Assembly (NCBI GenBank): GCA_964424115.1
Contig: CAYRHN010000003.1
Location: 62,001-126,000 of the forward strand
Direction: 5' to 3'
DNA length: 64,000 nt
DNA from: CAYRHN01 sp964424115
GTDB lineage: Bacteria; Chloroflexota; Anaerolineae; Anaerolineales; Anaerolineaceae
The notes under the pieces were generated by a model that was not told the origin of the DNA, did not search any database, and saw only the letters and a program-made list of their open reading frames with translations. This document shows positions 41,307 through 49,137 of this stretch, one piece after another. Position 1 is the stretch's first letter, and each line of letters starts with the position of its first letter. Made by a program: the position numbers and the translations under genes.

Positions 41307-42149
41307 ATGGCTGTTACCATCACCATCGCCAATGAAAAGGGGGGGGTTGGAAAAACCACCACAGCTGTCAACCTGGCCGCTGGGCTGGCCTTGCGGCTGA
41401 GCGACCTTGAAGGCCCCGCCGGGCGGGTGCTGCTGGTGGACATGGACCCGCAGGGGCATGCGCTGCTTTCCACTGCCTTTGGGCAGCATCAGAGCGAATC
41501 CGGCGAATCGCTGGCCGCCCTGCTGACCGAGTCGCCCCCGCCTTCGGTGCAGCGCATGCTGCGCCGTTCCGGCAACCACCCCAATCTATTCTTCATCCCC
41601 GGCAACCGGCCTGCCATGGTAGATGCGTCGCGCCTGCTGCCGGGACTGATGGCCAATGAAACCCGCCTGCAGCGAGCGCTGCAAGCCGCCCAAACGCAAT
41701 TCGCTTACATCATCATCGATACCCCGCCCACCACCGGCGACCTGCTGATCAATGCGCTGGTAGCGGCCGACTGGGTGGTGATCCCGGTGGAGACCAGCTA
41801 CCTGGGCGTCTCAGGTCTGCGCGAACTGCAACGCACGATCGAAGCGGTGCGCATGCACTTCCGGCCCGATTTGAAGATCCTCGGCTATCTGCCAACCCTG
41901 TGCGAAGAACAACGCAGCGAAGCGCAGGAAATCCTGGATGAACTGGAAAAGCGTTACCGCGGTTACGTTTTAGCGCCGATCCATAAATCAACGGACCTGG
42001 CCTACGCCCACTCCAGCCACATGGATGTGTTCACCTACCGCCCGCCGCGCCAGCGGCGCAGCGACCAGATCGCCAGCAGTTCGCGCGCCACCCAGGAATA
42101 CGCCGGGCTGGTGGAATCCGTTTTACAGGCCACCTGGCCACAGGAATAA
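41307..42149 (+). CDS. ParA-family partition ATPase (first copy)
   Basis: The 280-residue product has the deviant Walker A ANEKGGVGKTTTAVNLA near the N-terminus, VDMDPQGHALLS, and IIIDTPPTTGDLLINAL. There is no N-terminal DNA-binding domain, as in chromosomal and type Ib ParA. It is followed after 18 bp by a ParB-like gene and should position plasmid or chromosomal DNA by ATP-driven binding. The start at 41307 has GGGGAGG at normal spacing. Confidence 0.93.
   Translation: MAVTITIANEKGGVGKTTTAVNLAAGLALRLSDLEGPAGRVLLVDMDPQGHALLSTAFGQHQSESGESLAALLTESPPPSVQRMLRRSGNHPNLFFIPGNRPAMVDASRLLPGLMANETRLQRALQAAQTQFAYIIIDTPPTTGDLLINALVAADWVVIPVETSYLGVSGLRELQRTIEAVRMHFRPDLKILGYLPTLCEEQRSEAQEILDELEKRYRGYVLAPIHKSTDLAYAHSSHMDVFTYRPPRQRRSDQIASSSRATQEYAGLVESVLQATWPQE
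41953..41966. promoter_or_regulatory. Imperfect copy of the partition palindrome inside parA
   Basis: GTTACCGCGGTTAC differs at one base from the GTAACCGCGGTTAC palindrome at 44784. It lies within the parA coding sequence, so similarity may be by chance, but it falls in the same module. Confidence 0.3.
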
Positions 42150-42167
42150 ACCAGGGGAGGTTCTCAT

Positions 42168-43340
42168 ATGCCTAAAACGCGAGCAAACGCCTTTCAAGAT
42201 TTTCCCGCTGGAGATGATCTCACCCCGCCGGAAACTGCCCTGCCCCAACCGCTGCAACGCAGTCCTGCCCAACCGGCTGCGGCGGTGGAACGGATCGAAC
42301 GCCTGAAGCCCAGCCAAATGCTGCCCGACCGCTTCCAACCCCGCCGGTTGCTACCCGCTGAATTGCGGGCGCGCTTCTTTGCCGGGCAGATCGACTGCTA
42401 CCGGGCGGCTGCCGAATGGTTGGCTCTGTCGCTGCGGGATGCGTCTCACCGCCAGGAAGTGGATCACCTGCTGGCAATGGGCGATTCCTTCGACGAACAC
42501 GGGCAGATCAAGCCGATCACCGGCAGCTGGGTGGACGCCGGGAATGGGCAATTCATTTTTCAAATCGAGACCGGGGAGCGGCGCTTTTGGGCCGCCTGTT
42601 TGCAAGCGGTCAAGGAAAAGCGTAATGAAGAACCCTCCCTGCGCGTAGAAGTGGTGGAACACCCCACCCGCCAACGGCAGGTGCTGGAAAACCGGCATGC
42701 CGAAACCCCTTCGGCGGTCAGCCAGGCCTGCGAGATCGCTGCGCTGATCCTGGCCGAACGCGGCGTCCAGCCGGACACAAGCCAGACCGACGACTATGAT
42801 TATTTCCGCCAGGCGCGCGAACAACGCATGCCGGTGGGTGCCTGGGAAAAGATCACCCCGGTCATGCAGGTCACACGGCCGCGCATGGTGCAGCTGTTGA
42901 ACATCCTGCAACTGCCCACCCCTTTGTTGGAGCTGGCCAATCGCCACCGCCTGCCGGAACGGGTGCTGCGCGAGATCCTGCTCCAGCCGCGCGACCGCTG
43001 GGAAGCCCTGCTGCGCCTGAGCATCCAAAACCAGTTAACCTCCGAAGAGATCACGGACGCGGCCGGAAGTCTGCAAGGAACCCCCACTACCCAACCCCGC
43101 GCAGCCGAAAAAGGACCCTTCTACCCTCACCGGGTGGCGCTGGCCGGACTGCGGCGTTTTGCCAATGCCCTAGCTGAAATGGAAGAATTTGGACAGGCAC
43201 AGGCGCTGGACGAGATCGCCGATACACTGGTGGTCAGCCGCCAGGCCGAGAGTCTGTTGATTCTGATGCACGAACTGGCCCAGCGGCTGGATGTGCGCAT
43301 GGCGAACCTGGTGCCGCCTTCACCGCGCCCCAAACTGTAA
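42168..43340 (+). CDS. ParB-like partition protein
   Basis: The 390-residue product contains a divergent ParB core: IKPITGSWVDAGNGQFIFQIETGERRFWAA (cf. GERRxxAA of ParB), ENRHAETPSAVSQACEIAALIL, and an HTH-like segment (MQVTRPRMVQLLNILQLPTPLLELANRH). The C-terminus could form a dimer helix. An insertion separates the entry of the nuclease-like fold (SQMLPDRFQPRRL) from the rest. It should bind parS-like sites and activate ParA. A 14-bp palindrome overlaps its own stop codon. Confidence 0.8.
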   Translation: MPKTRANAFQDFPAGDDLTPPETALPQPLQRSPAQPAAAVERIERLKPSQMLPDRFQPRRLLPAELRARFFAGQIDCYRAAAEWLALSLRDASHRQEVDHLLAMGDSFDEHGQIKPITGSWVDAGNGQFIFQIETGERRFWAACLQAVKEKRNEEPSLRVEVVEHPTRQRQVLENRHAETPSAVSQACEIAALILAERGVQPDTSQTDDYDYFRQAREQRMPVGAWEKITPVMQVTRPRMVQLLNILQLPTPLLELANRHRLPERVLREILLQPRDRWEALLRLSIQNQLTSEEITDAAGSLQGTPTTQPRAAEKGPFYPHRVALAGLRRFANALAEMEEFGQAQALDEIADTLVVSRQAESLLILMHELAQRLDVRMANLVPPSPRPKL

Positions 43341-43350
43341 CCCCGGTTAC
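43337..43350. promoter_or_regulatory. Candidate centromere (parS-like) palindrome at the parB stop
   Basis: GTAACCCCGGTTAC has six-base arms in perfect inversion around CC and contains the parB stop codon TAA. The same palindrome with a GC centre recurs at the stop of the last partition gene (44784-44797). Confidence 0.55.
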
Positions 43351-43357
43351 ACTTCCT

Positions 43358-43392
43358 AAAAGGACACAAAAACGATTTTGTGTCCTTTTTTA
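43358..43392 (+). terminator. Rho-independent terminator after parB
   Basis: AAAAGGACACAAAA pairs with TTTTGTGTCCTTTT over a few-base loop, ending in a T-run. The hairpin separates the first partition pair from the second and could also act on the other strand because both ends are A/T runs. Confidence 0.85.
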
Positions 43393-43510
43393 TACCCTCC
43401 CCCCTTCCCAAAGAGCCACACACAATCCGTTTTTGCCCCCTTTTTCTGGGAACGAATTGATTTATTGGCCGGGAAGGAAAAGAAAGAAAAAGGGCCTTTT
43501 TGACTTCCAA

Positions 43511-43601
43511 GGGGTGACCCTTATCCAGAATCAGGGTCGCCCCTTTGGGTCGCCCCTTGACAAATTCAGGGGCGACCCTATATAATCATAAGCGGCGACC
43601 C
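43511..43601. repeat. Five copies of GGGGCGACCC around the second parA promoter
   Basis: GGGTGACCC or GGGGCGACCC motifs occur at 43511-43520, 43534-43543, 43547-43556, 43569-43578 and 43592-43601, in both orientations; one is inside the promoter spacer. They could be operators of the ParA/RHH system. A similar inverted pair stands before the MFS gene (30283-30316) and a looser one at 52891, so this may only be a dispersed repeat. Confidence 0.55.
43557..43586 (+). promoter_or_regulatory. Promoter of the second parA
   Basis: TTGACA (43557-43562) and TATAAT (43581-43586) are separated by 18 bp, about 37 bp before the parA ATG. The spacer contains GGGGCGACCC. Confidence 0.75.
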
Positions 43602-43622
43602 TTATTTCCCATCCGAGGCTTC

Positions 43623-44393
43623 ATGAAGATCATCGCATTTGCCAATCAAAAGGGCGGGGTAGGCAAGACCACCACTGCCATCACTCTGGCCGACGGGCTG
43701 GCCCGCCAGGGCTACCGCACCCTGCTGGTGGATCTGGATCCGCAGGGACATGTGGCCTTTGCCCTGGGAATGCAAAAAGAACCCGGCCTGTACCAGTTGA
43801 TCTGTGCGCAGAGTGCGTTAAACAAAGTGGTGCGCAATGCGCGCCCCAATCTAGATATCCTGCCCAGCGACAAACACACCGAACAGGTCAAACGCCAGAT
43901 TACCCTCAGCGACTTTCGCGAGGGGATCTTGAACGATATCCTCCGTCGGTCGAAATACGATTTGGCCTTACTGGACCTGGCCCCTTCCATGGATGTGCTG
44001 CATATTAACGGTCTGTTCGCCAGTGATTGGGTGGTCATTCCCACCCGGCTGGATGCGATGGCCGTCGATGGAGTCAAAGAGATCCTGCGTACCATGGGGG
44101 AGATCGGCCAACGCGGGCATATTTTCCAGGGCTACAGCATCCTGCCCACTTTCTTCGACCGCACCACGCGCGAGACGCTGGTGCAGTTCAAGGAAGTGGT
44201 CAAGGTGTTCGGCACGCGCGTCTGGCCGCCTATCCCCCAGGATACCCGCCTGCGCGAGACTTCCGCCTACGGCAAAACCCTTTGGGAATACGCCGCCAAT
44301 TCAACCGCTGCCACCGGTTACCGCGAGGGGAAGCAATACCTTGGCGGATACCGCCAGATCATTCAACGTATGTTGGAGGTGATCAATGCCTGA
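43623..44393 (+). CDS. ParA-family partition ATPase (second copy)
   Basis: The 256-residue product from ATG 43623 has ANQKGGVGKTTTAITLADGLA, VDLDPQGHVAFALG and LALLDLAPSMDVL. It is clearly related to, but not a copy of, the first ParA. It overlaps the following ribbon-helix-helix gene by 8 bp. A ParA paired with a small RHH protein rather than a ParB is the pattern of ParF/ParG-type plasmid partition. The in-frame extension to 43545 is repeat DNA and is rejected. Confidence 0.92.
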   Translation: MKIIAFANQKGGVGKTTTAITLADGLARQGYRTLLVDLDPQGHVAFALGMQKEPGLYQLICAQSALNKVVRNARPNLDILPSDKHTEQVKRQITLSDFREGILNDILRRSKYDLALLDLAPSMDVLHINGLFASDWVVIPTRLDAMAVDGVKEILRTMGEIGQRGHIFQGYSILPTFFDRTTRETLVQFKEVVKVFGTRVWPPIPQDTRLRETSAYGKTLWEYAANSTAATGYREGKQYLGGYRQIIQRMLEVINA

Positions 44394-44787
44394 CCGAAAA
44401 CCAGAACGCCGGCCGATCCTTGATCCCAGCGTGGCCGACCTGCTGACCAATATGGAGCAGCGCCAGTCGGATGCGCAACTGCCCCGCCACGAACGCGAAC
44501 GCAAGGCCCGCGAACGGTCGCGCATCGAAGCCCGCCGCGACCAACGCGCCACCTACGATCTGCCGCCTGCGCTGCGTCAGCGTATTAAAGACCTGGCTGA
44601 AGAATTACGCCTGCCGGCCAGCCAGTTGGTCACGCTGGCTTTAGCGCGTTTTCTCCAGGAGTACGACAAAGGCCAGATTGACCTGGGACAATACAAACAA
44701 CCCTCGCGCAGCCCGCGATATGATTGGAATTTGATCTTTCCCGAAACGTTGCTGCCAACCCCCCTTAAACGCAAACGAAAAGCGTAA
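44386..44787 (+). CDS. Ribbon-helix-helix partition adaptor (ParG-like)
   Basis: The 133-residue product has a basic, flexible N-terminal half (ERERKARERSRIEARRDQR) and a ribbon-helix-helix segment (RATYDLPPALRQRIKDLAEELRLPASQLVTLALARFLQEY, about residues 52-91). It overlaps the end of the second parA, so the two are coupled. It should bind repeated or palindromic DNA and stimulate ParA, and may repress its own promoter. Its stop codon lies inside the palindrome GTAACCGCGGTTAC. Confidence 0.8.
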   Translation: MPDRKPERRPILDPSVADLLTNMEQRQSDAQLPRHERERKARERSRIEARRDQRATYDLPPALRQRIKDLAEELRLPASQLVTLALARFLQEYDKGQIDLGQYKQPSRSPRYDWNLIFPETLLPTPLKRKRKA

Positions 44788-44797
44788 CCGCGGTTAC
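44784..44797. promoter_or_regulatory. Candidate centromere palindrome at the RHH gene stop
   Basis: GTAACCGCGGTTAC is a perfect 14-bp palindrome containing the stop codon TAA. It matches the site at 43337-43350 except at one central base. Confidence 0.55.
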
Positions 44798-44872
44798 TAT
44801 TACAAGATTGAAAAAGATGGGTGGGAATTAAAGTCTAAATAGTTGTCTTAATTAAGTAGTTAATAGGAATCA

Positions 44873-45014
44873 CGTGCAAAATTTGCACGCAGGAGAAATG
44901 CAAATCTTGCATTCTATGTACAGGCAAAAAATGCCCGCAGGGGGCCTTGATGCAAAATTTGCCCGACCGCATAAATGCAGAATTTGCATGAACGCCTGAA
45001 GGAAAAATTTGCAC
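44873..45014. repeat. Iteron-like array of TGCAAAATTTGCA palindromes
   Basis: Six related sites centre near 44881 (GTGCAAAATTTGCAC), 44905 (ATGCAAATCTTGCAT), 44929 (GGCAAAAAATGCC), 44957 (ATGCAAAATTTGCCC), 44982 (ATGCAGAATTTGCAT) and 45007 (AAAAATTTGCAC). Centres are 24 to 28 bp apart, so sites fall at roughly regular helical positions. The array lies directly after the partition genes in a gene-free AT-rich spacer, as expected for a replication-origin iteron set or a partition centromere. Confidence 0.75.
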
Positions 45015-45062
45015 TCTGGGGTAGATTGTTTCTGCTTTTTCCCCTTTGGAACCTTTTGATCC

Positions 45063-45344
45063 TTATGCTTTCCTTCTGGTCAACAGCCAAACCGTGCCGG
45101 CGCAAGCGCCCCCGGCGATCATTCCGCGCGGCAGACTGCCTAAGAAATCGCCTGTTGCCTGATTCCAAAAGAGCACGCAAACAACAAAGGCCAGCACCCC
45201 CAAAAAAAGGGTCAGGCCTGTGCGCCAGCGCGGTTTTTGGCGCGCCTCAGCTCGCACATGCGGCATGAGAGCCACCAATCCCAACAGCCCTCCCACCAGG
45301 GCAAAATAAGCATAATTGAAGATCATTAATAGGATTTCTTCCAT
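45063..45344 (-). CDS. Small membrane protein of unknown function
   Basis: The 93-residue product has three predicted membrane helices (NYAYFALVGGLLGLVALM, TLFLGVLAFVVCVLFW, GMIAGGACAGTVWLL) with a basic loop and a basic C-terminus. No family is recognised. It borders the iteron array and is read toward it. Confidence 0.65.
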   Translation of the reverse strand: MEEILLMIFNYAYFALVGGLLGLVALMPHVRAEARQKPRWRTGLTLFLGVLAFVVCVLFWNQATGDFLGSLPRGMIAGGACAGTVWLLTRRKA

Positions 45345-45446
45345 ACCCGATTAGTGTAGCATAAAAATGCTCCTGCGGTTGCGCAGAGACCGGTTCTTCC
45401 GATTATGCTATACTGAATTCATCCCGTATTCTTAAAGGAGCCTTGT

Positions 45447-45974
45447 ATGAACCAATATCCTCCTTCTGGCTATGGTAATCCTCCTGCACCCAAACGCAGC
45501 CCCCTGGGATATATATTCCTGATTTTGGGCGTTCTGTTAATCGCTGCAGGGCTGGTTGTTGGCTTGTTGGGGCAGGGCGGCGGCGCATCTTCCGCGAATA
45601 ATAACAATAAGGCGAATAATGCCACCCGCGCGCCAAACGCTACCCGGGCTTTTACCAGCACGCCGCGCCCCACCAATACTCCTGCGCCAACCGCCACCGC
45701 GGTCCTGGGTCTTTTGGGCCGGTGGGAATATTCCGATCCCTCTTCGGGCACTGTGATCGAGTTTAACTTTCAGCCGGGAGGGGTCTTGACCATCACCATC
45801 GGCGGGACGGCTGGAGATCTGCAATACGAGATCGTGGATAGCGATACGGTCATGATCCTGGCGAACGATGCGATGAATATTAGCGCGGATACGCCGATGG
45901 ATTACCGCGTGGAAAACGACACTTTGTATTTGACCGTGGAGGGCGACACGCAATCCTTTACCCGGGTGAGGTAG
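45447..45974 (+). CDS. Membrane-anchored protein with TP-rich linker and lipocalin-like domain
   Basis: The 175-residue product has a short proline/tyrosine-rich cytoplasmic start, one membrane helix (LGYIFLILGVLLIAAGLVVGLL), an Asn-rich and Thr/Pro-rich linker, then an outside beta-rich domain (LLGRWEYSDPSSGTVIEFNFQPGGVLTI ... DTLYLTVEGDTQSFTRVR). The domain looks like the small calycin-like domains that begin GxWxx and detect or bind ligands. AAAGGAG precedes ATG 45447. Function unknown. Confidence 0.7.
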   Translation: MNQYPPSGYGNPPAPKRSPLGYIFLILGVLLIAAGLVVGLLGQGGGASSANNNNKANNATRAPNATRAFTSTPRPTNTPAPTATAVLGLLGRWEYSDPSSGTVIEFNFQPGGVLTITIGGTAGDLQYEIVDSDTVMILANDAMNISADTPMDYRVENDTLYLTVEGDTQSFTRVR

Positions 45975-46059
45975 AGAGATCTTATTCTAAGGAAACGGAT
46001 GATGTTCAAGAAAATACAGCCCAGTCTGATTTTTCTCAACACAAGGTTGTGCGGCCGCC

Positions 46060-46656
46060 ATGGGTAAGATCGTCGCCATTGTTGGAAATTGCGGATCCGG
46101 CAAAACGACCCTGGCGCGTTTGCTGGGAAAACGCATGGGATGGACTTTGCTCCTTGAACAGCACGCCGAACGTCCCTACCAGGCCGCTTTTATGCGCAGC
46201 CGGCGGGAATACGGCCTGCATAATCAGGTGGATTACTTGCTGCTGCGCGCCGAACAGGAACGCAGCCTGCGCAGTGGGGCAGGGGTCGGTTTGGTGGATG
46301 GCGGGCTGGACCAGGATTTCTACGTCTTTACCCGCCTATTTCACCACAAGGGGTATCTCTCGGAGGCCGATTTTGAATTGTGCCGCCGCCTGCACGCCCA
46401 ACTGCGCGCCGGGCTGCCGCTGCCGGATTGCATCCTCCTGCTCAACGCGCCGCTGGATGTGCTGCAAACCCGCCACCGCAAGCGTGCCCGCGCACTGGAT
46501 ATCGTCGCGCCGGATGACCTGCCTTTGATACAGGTTTATCTGGACGATTGGATGCGCAATGATCCGCCTCCCGCGCCGCTGCTGCGGGTGGATGCTGCTG
46601 TCGAGGGCTGGAATTTGGAGGAATTGGCGAGCGCGTTGGAATGGCTAAATAAGTAG
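46060..46656 (+). CDS. Deoxynucleoside-kinase-like P-loop protein
   Basis: The 198-residue product starts MGKIVAIVGNCGSGKTTLARLL, with a P-loop. It continues with EQHAERPYQAAFM and NQVDYLLLRAEQERSL and a LID-like region (LQTRHRKRARALDI), fitting the deoxynucleoside kinase (dNK) family, which phosphorylates deoxynucleosides for salvage. VDGGLDQD stands where the usual DRS motif is expected, so activity or substrate may differ. No strong ribosome site is visible before ATG 46060. Confidence 0.75.
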   Translation: MGKIVAIVGNCGSGKTTLARLLGKRMGWTLLLEQHAERPYQAAFMRSRREYGLHNQVDYLLLRAEQERSLRSGAGVGLVDGGLDQDFYVFTRLFHHKGYLSEADFELCRRLHAQLRAGLPLPDCILLLNAPLDVLQTRHRKRARALDIVAPDDLPLIQVYLDDWMRNDPPPAPLLRVDAAVEGWNLEELASALEWLNK

Positions 46657-46676
46657 AGCCAACCGTGATGCCCGGG

Positions 46677-47576
46677 TCAGAAGGACAGCGCTGCGGTCAA
46701 TTCGTGATTGGCGGCGGTCACTTCCACCGCCTTGACCTCCGCTTTCACTTCGGAGATACGGTTCTTCGGCTGCCAGGCCATCGGGGGCTTGCCCGGCTGG
46801 ATCACGCTGACCGGTTTGATGTCCGCCGCGCCTTTGCCTAATGTTACCGCGGGCGGCATGCTGAACAGGAACAGGGCCAGCGGATTCTGGAAGATCTGCA
46901 TGGTCTTGAATAATTCCTGGAAGGCCAGGTTCAGGCGCGGGGCCAGGTCGCTCCACGCCAGGCGCCAGGCTGCCACGGCATTTTCGGCGATCTTCTTCTT
47001 GGCGTCGTCGGGGATGGTGATCTTGGCCGGCATGCCCGGCAGGCTGATGTTGACCGTCTTCAGCGCGTTCGTTATGGCGGCTTGCAGGTTGGTTTCCAGC
47101 GCGGGGGGGACCGGCGGCAGGCTGATGGCCGTGAAAGGCCAGTCCAGGTCCACCGCCACCCCCACCTCGCCGGGGGTGACTACGCCGCGCACCGCGCCGT
47201 CGATGGTCTTCTGTATCTTATAAGGCAGCGAGACCAGCTGGGTGGCGTTCATGACCACATCTGGCAGGGCCGCGGCTTTGATCCCGGCGGCCAGGTTGGA
47301 GATCACTCCCCCCAGGAAGTTGGCCGGGTTGAACTTCAGCCAGGTCAGCTTGACCGCTCCGCTGATCCCCAGGTTCTCCAGGCGGAAGGGGCGCGGCGCA
47401 GGGGTATTCATGAAGACCACCCGGGCGGCGTCCGCAGCAGCCGTGAGGGAGGTGGTGATGGAAAACCCTTGGGCTTCCAGCGTGCCGTCCAGCGTGGCGG
47501 ACGAATTCTTGAGCACCCGGGCGGTCAGCTCGGCGGCCGATTCCTCGGGGATCACGATCTTGACGATTGTAGTCAT
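46677..47576 (-). CDS. Protein of unknown function (299 aa)
   Basis: The product starts at ATG 47576, with GAGAGGAGA as ribosome site; the longer frame to 47615 lacks one. There is no signal peptide or membrane helix. The sequence alternates short beta-like segments with several Pro-rich turns (LGISGAVKLTWLKFNPANFLGG, SLPPVPPALETNLQAAI, SMPPAVTLGKGAADIKPVSVIQPGKPPMAW). No family is recognised. Base composition is normal for the chromosome. Confidence 0.7.
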   Translation of the reverse strand: MTTIVKIVIPEESAAELTARVLKNSSATLDGTLEAQGFSITTSLTAAADAARVVFMNTPAPRPFRLENLGISGAVKLTWLKFNPANFLGGVISNLAAGIKAAALPDVVMNATQLVSLPYKIQKTIDGAVRGVVTPGEVGVAVDLDWPFTAISLPPVPPALETNLQAAITNALKTVNISLPGMPAKITIPDDAKKKIAENAVAAWRLAWSDLAPRLNLAFQELFKTMQIFQNPLALFLFSMPPAVTLGKGAADIKPVSVIQPGKPPMAWQPKNRISEVKAEVKAVEVTAANHELTAALSF

Positions 47577-47720
47577 GGCCTGTCTCCTCTCGTGGGTATA
47601 AAAATAGTATAGCACATTGGATTTATGATTGACAATTTACGATGGTAGATTGACGTGATTTTTCTATGATCACGCCGGAAGTGGATTCTCTGCTCTGGTT
47701 GCATGAATATGTGATACAAT

Positions 47721-47737
47721 ATGAAAATGATTTTCAT
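47721..47737. promoter_or_regulatory. Fur/Zur-type operator in front of the zinc operon
   Basis: ATGAAAAT-G-ATTTTCAT is a perfect 17-bp inverted repeat lying just after a TACAAT -10-like box (47714-47719) and 18 bp before the regulator's ATG. It fits a Fur-family box, so autorepression is likely. Confidence 0.75.
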
Positions 47738-47755
47738 TATCAGAAAGGGAAACCG

Positions 47756-48223
47756 ATGACCAAAAGCCTGCCCAGGATAGGGGAGTGGTTGGCGCGATTG
47801 GAGCAAGAGGGCTACCGTCTGACCGCCCCGCGCCGCGCGATCGTCGAGATCCTGGCGGAGACCGAAGTGGCCCTCGGCCCGCTGGAGGTGTATGACCGCG
47901 CCCGGCAGGTCTGCCCCGGAGTGGGGCTGGTGACGGTCTACCGCACCCTGGAAAAACTGGAAGAGGCCGGTCTGGCCCAGCGTGTCCACCAGCCTGGCGG
48001 CTGCCACCGCTACCTGCGCGCCGCGCACGGGCACCAACACCTGCTCTTGTGCACTCGCTGCGGCCGCGCCTCGATCTTTGAGGGCGACAACCTGGACGGA
48101 TTCATCGGCGCAGTGGCGGCCCGCACCGGTTTTGCCATCCATGACCATTGGTTGCAGCTTTACGGCCTGTGCCCGGATTGTAAGGATGATCAACCACAGA
48201 TGAACACAGATGAACACCGATAA
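47756..48223 (+). CDS. zur: Fur-family metal regulator, probably Zur
   Basis: The 155-residue product from ATG 47756 has a winged helix (YRLTAPRRAIVEILAE ... VGLVTVYRTLEKLEEAGLAQRV), the His-rich hinge (AAHGHQHLLLCTRCG) and two CxxC pairs (CTRC and CPDC) that bind a structural zinc. Co-transcription with a zinc-type ABC importer points to Zur rather than Fur or PerR. The tail DDQPQMNTDEHR is coded by a dispersed spacer repeat of the ACAGATGAACACAGATG type, which overlaps the start of the next gene. Confidence 0.88.
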   Translation: MTKSLPRIGEWLARLEQEGYRLTAPRRAIVEILAETEVALGPLEVYDRARQVCPGVGLVTVYRTLEKLEEAGLAQRVHQPGGCHRYLRAAHGHQHLLLCTRCGRASIFEGDNLDGFIGAVAARTGFAIHDHWLQLYGLCPDCKDDQPQMNTDEHR

Positions 48224-49136
48224 ATTGCTGAAAATTTTCTTGATAGGATTTCTCTTTGCCGGGCTGGTTGGCTGTTCCCCGGCGGTGAGTACCCCGCCTT
48301 CTTCCTCCGGCCTGCGCGTGCTGGCCGCCTACAGCTTCCTGGCCGATCTGACCCGCCAGGTAGGCGGCGAACGCGTGTCGGTGGAGACGCTCATCCCCGA
48401 GGGGATGGATCCGCACGCCTTCATCCCCGCCCCCGGCGACGTGGCGCGCATCAGCGATGCGCAGATCGTGGTGGTCAACGGCAGCGGGCTGGAAAGCTGG
48501 CTGCAGGAAACATTGGACAACGTGGGCGGCTCGCGCCAGGTGATCGAGGCCTCCGCCGGGCTGCAATCCCGCACCCCCCAGGCGGGCGAGTCCCCGGCAG
48601 ACCCGGGCGGCGACCCGCATTTTTGGCTGGACCCTCTCCTGGTGGTGCATTATGTGGAAAATATCCGCGACGGGCTGATCCAGGCTGACCCGGAAGGCAA
48701 GGATGTGTACACGGCCAACGCCGCCGCTTACATCGCCAAATTGCAGGAACTGGACGGCTGGATCAAGGCCCAGATCGAACAGGTCCCGCAGGCGCAGCGG
48801 CTGCTGGTCACCAACCACGAAAGCTTCGGCTACTACGCCGACCGCTACGGACTGCGCGTGCTGGGTGCGATCATCCCCTCGGTCAGCAGCGATTCGGCCC
48901 CCTCCGCACAGCAGCTGGCCACCCTGATCGACCTGATCCGCCAGAGCGGCGCGCCGGCCATCTTCCTGGAGACCGGCGCCAATCCCAAGCTGGCCGAGCA
49001 GATCGCCGCCGAGACGGGGGTGAAGGTCGTCTCCGACCTGTATACCCACTCGCTCAGCCCAGCGGATGGGCCTGCGCCCACCTATATCGATATGATGCGC
49101 TACAATACGCAGCGCATTGTGGAGGCGTTGAAATAA
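48210..49136 (+). CDS. znuA: Zinc ABC importer, substrate-binding lipoprotein
   Basis: The 308-residue product has a lipoprotein signal peptide (LVGC, Cys about residue 22) and the cluster A-I metal-binding fold. Probable ligands are the His in DPHAFIPAPGD, the His in GDPHFWLDP, the His in VTNHESFGYYADRYG, and an Asp in VVSDLYTHSL. There is no long His-rich loop. It captures zinc or manganese outside the membrane and delivers it to ZnuB. The start overlaps zur by 14 bp within repeat DNA; the first residues MNTDK are therefore repeat-derived. Confidence 0.9.
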   Translation: MNTDKLLKIFLIGFLFAGLVGCSPAVSTPPSSSGLRVLAAYSFLADLTRQVGGERVSVETLIPEGMDPHAFIPAPGDVARISDAQIVVVNGSGLESWLQETLDNVGGSRQVIEASAGLQSRTPQAGESPADPGGDPHFWLDPLLVVHYVENIRDGLIQADPEGKDVYTANAAAYIAKLQELDGWIKAQIEQVPQAQRLLVTNHESFGYYADRYGLRVLGAIIPSVSSDSAPSAQQLATLIDLIRQSGAPAIFLETGANPKLAEQIAAETGVKVVSDLYTHSLSPADGPAPTYIDMMRYNTQRIVEALK

Positions 49137-49137
49137 G

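Noticed and set aside
43511..43601. GGGGCGACCC copies as specific operators of the second partition system
   Set aside because: Kept only as a repeat, because the same inverted pair occurs before the MFS gene and a looser one at 52891, so a dispersed repeat explains it as well.
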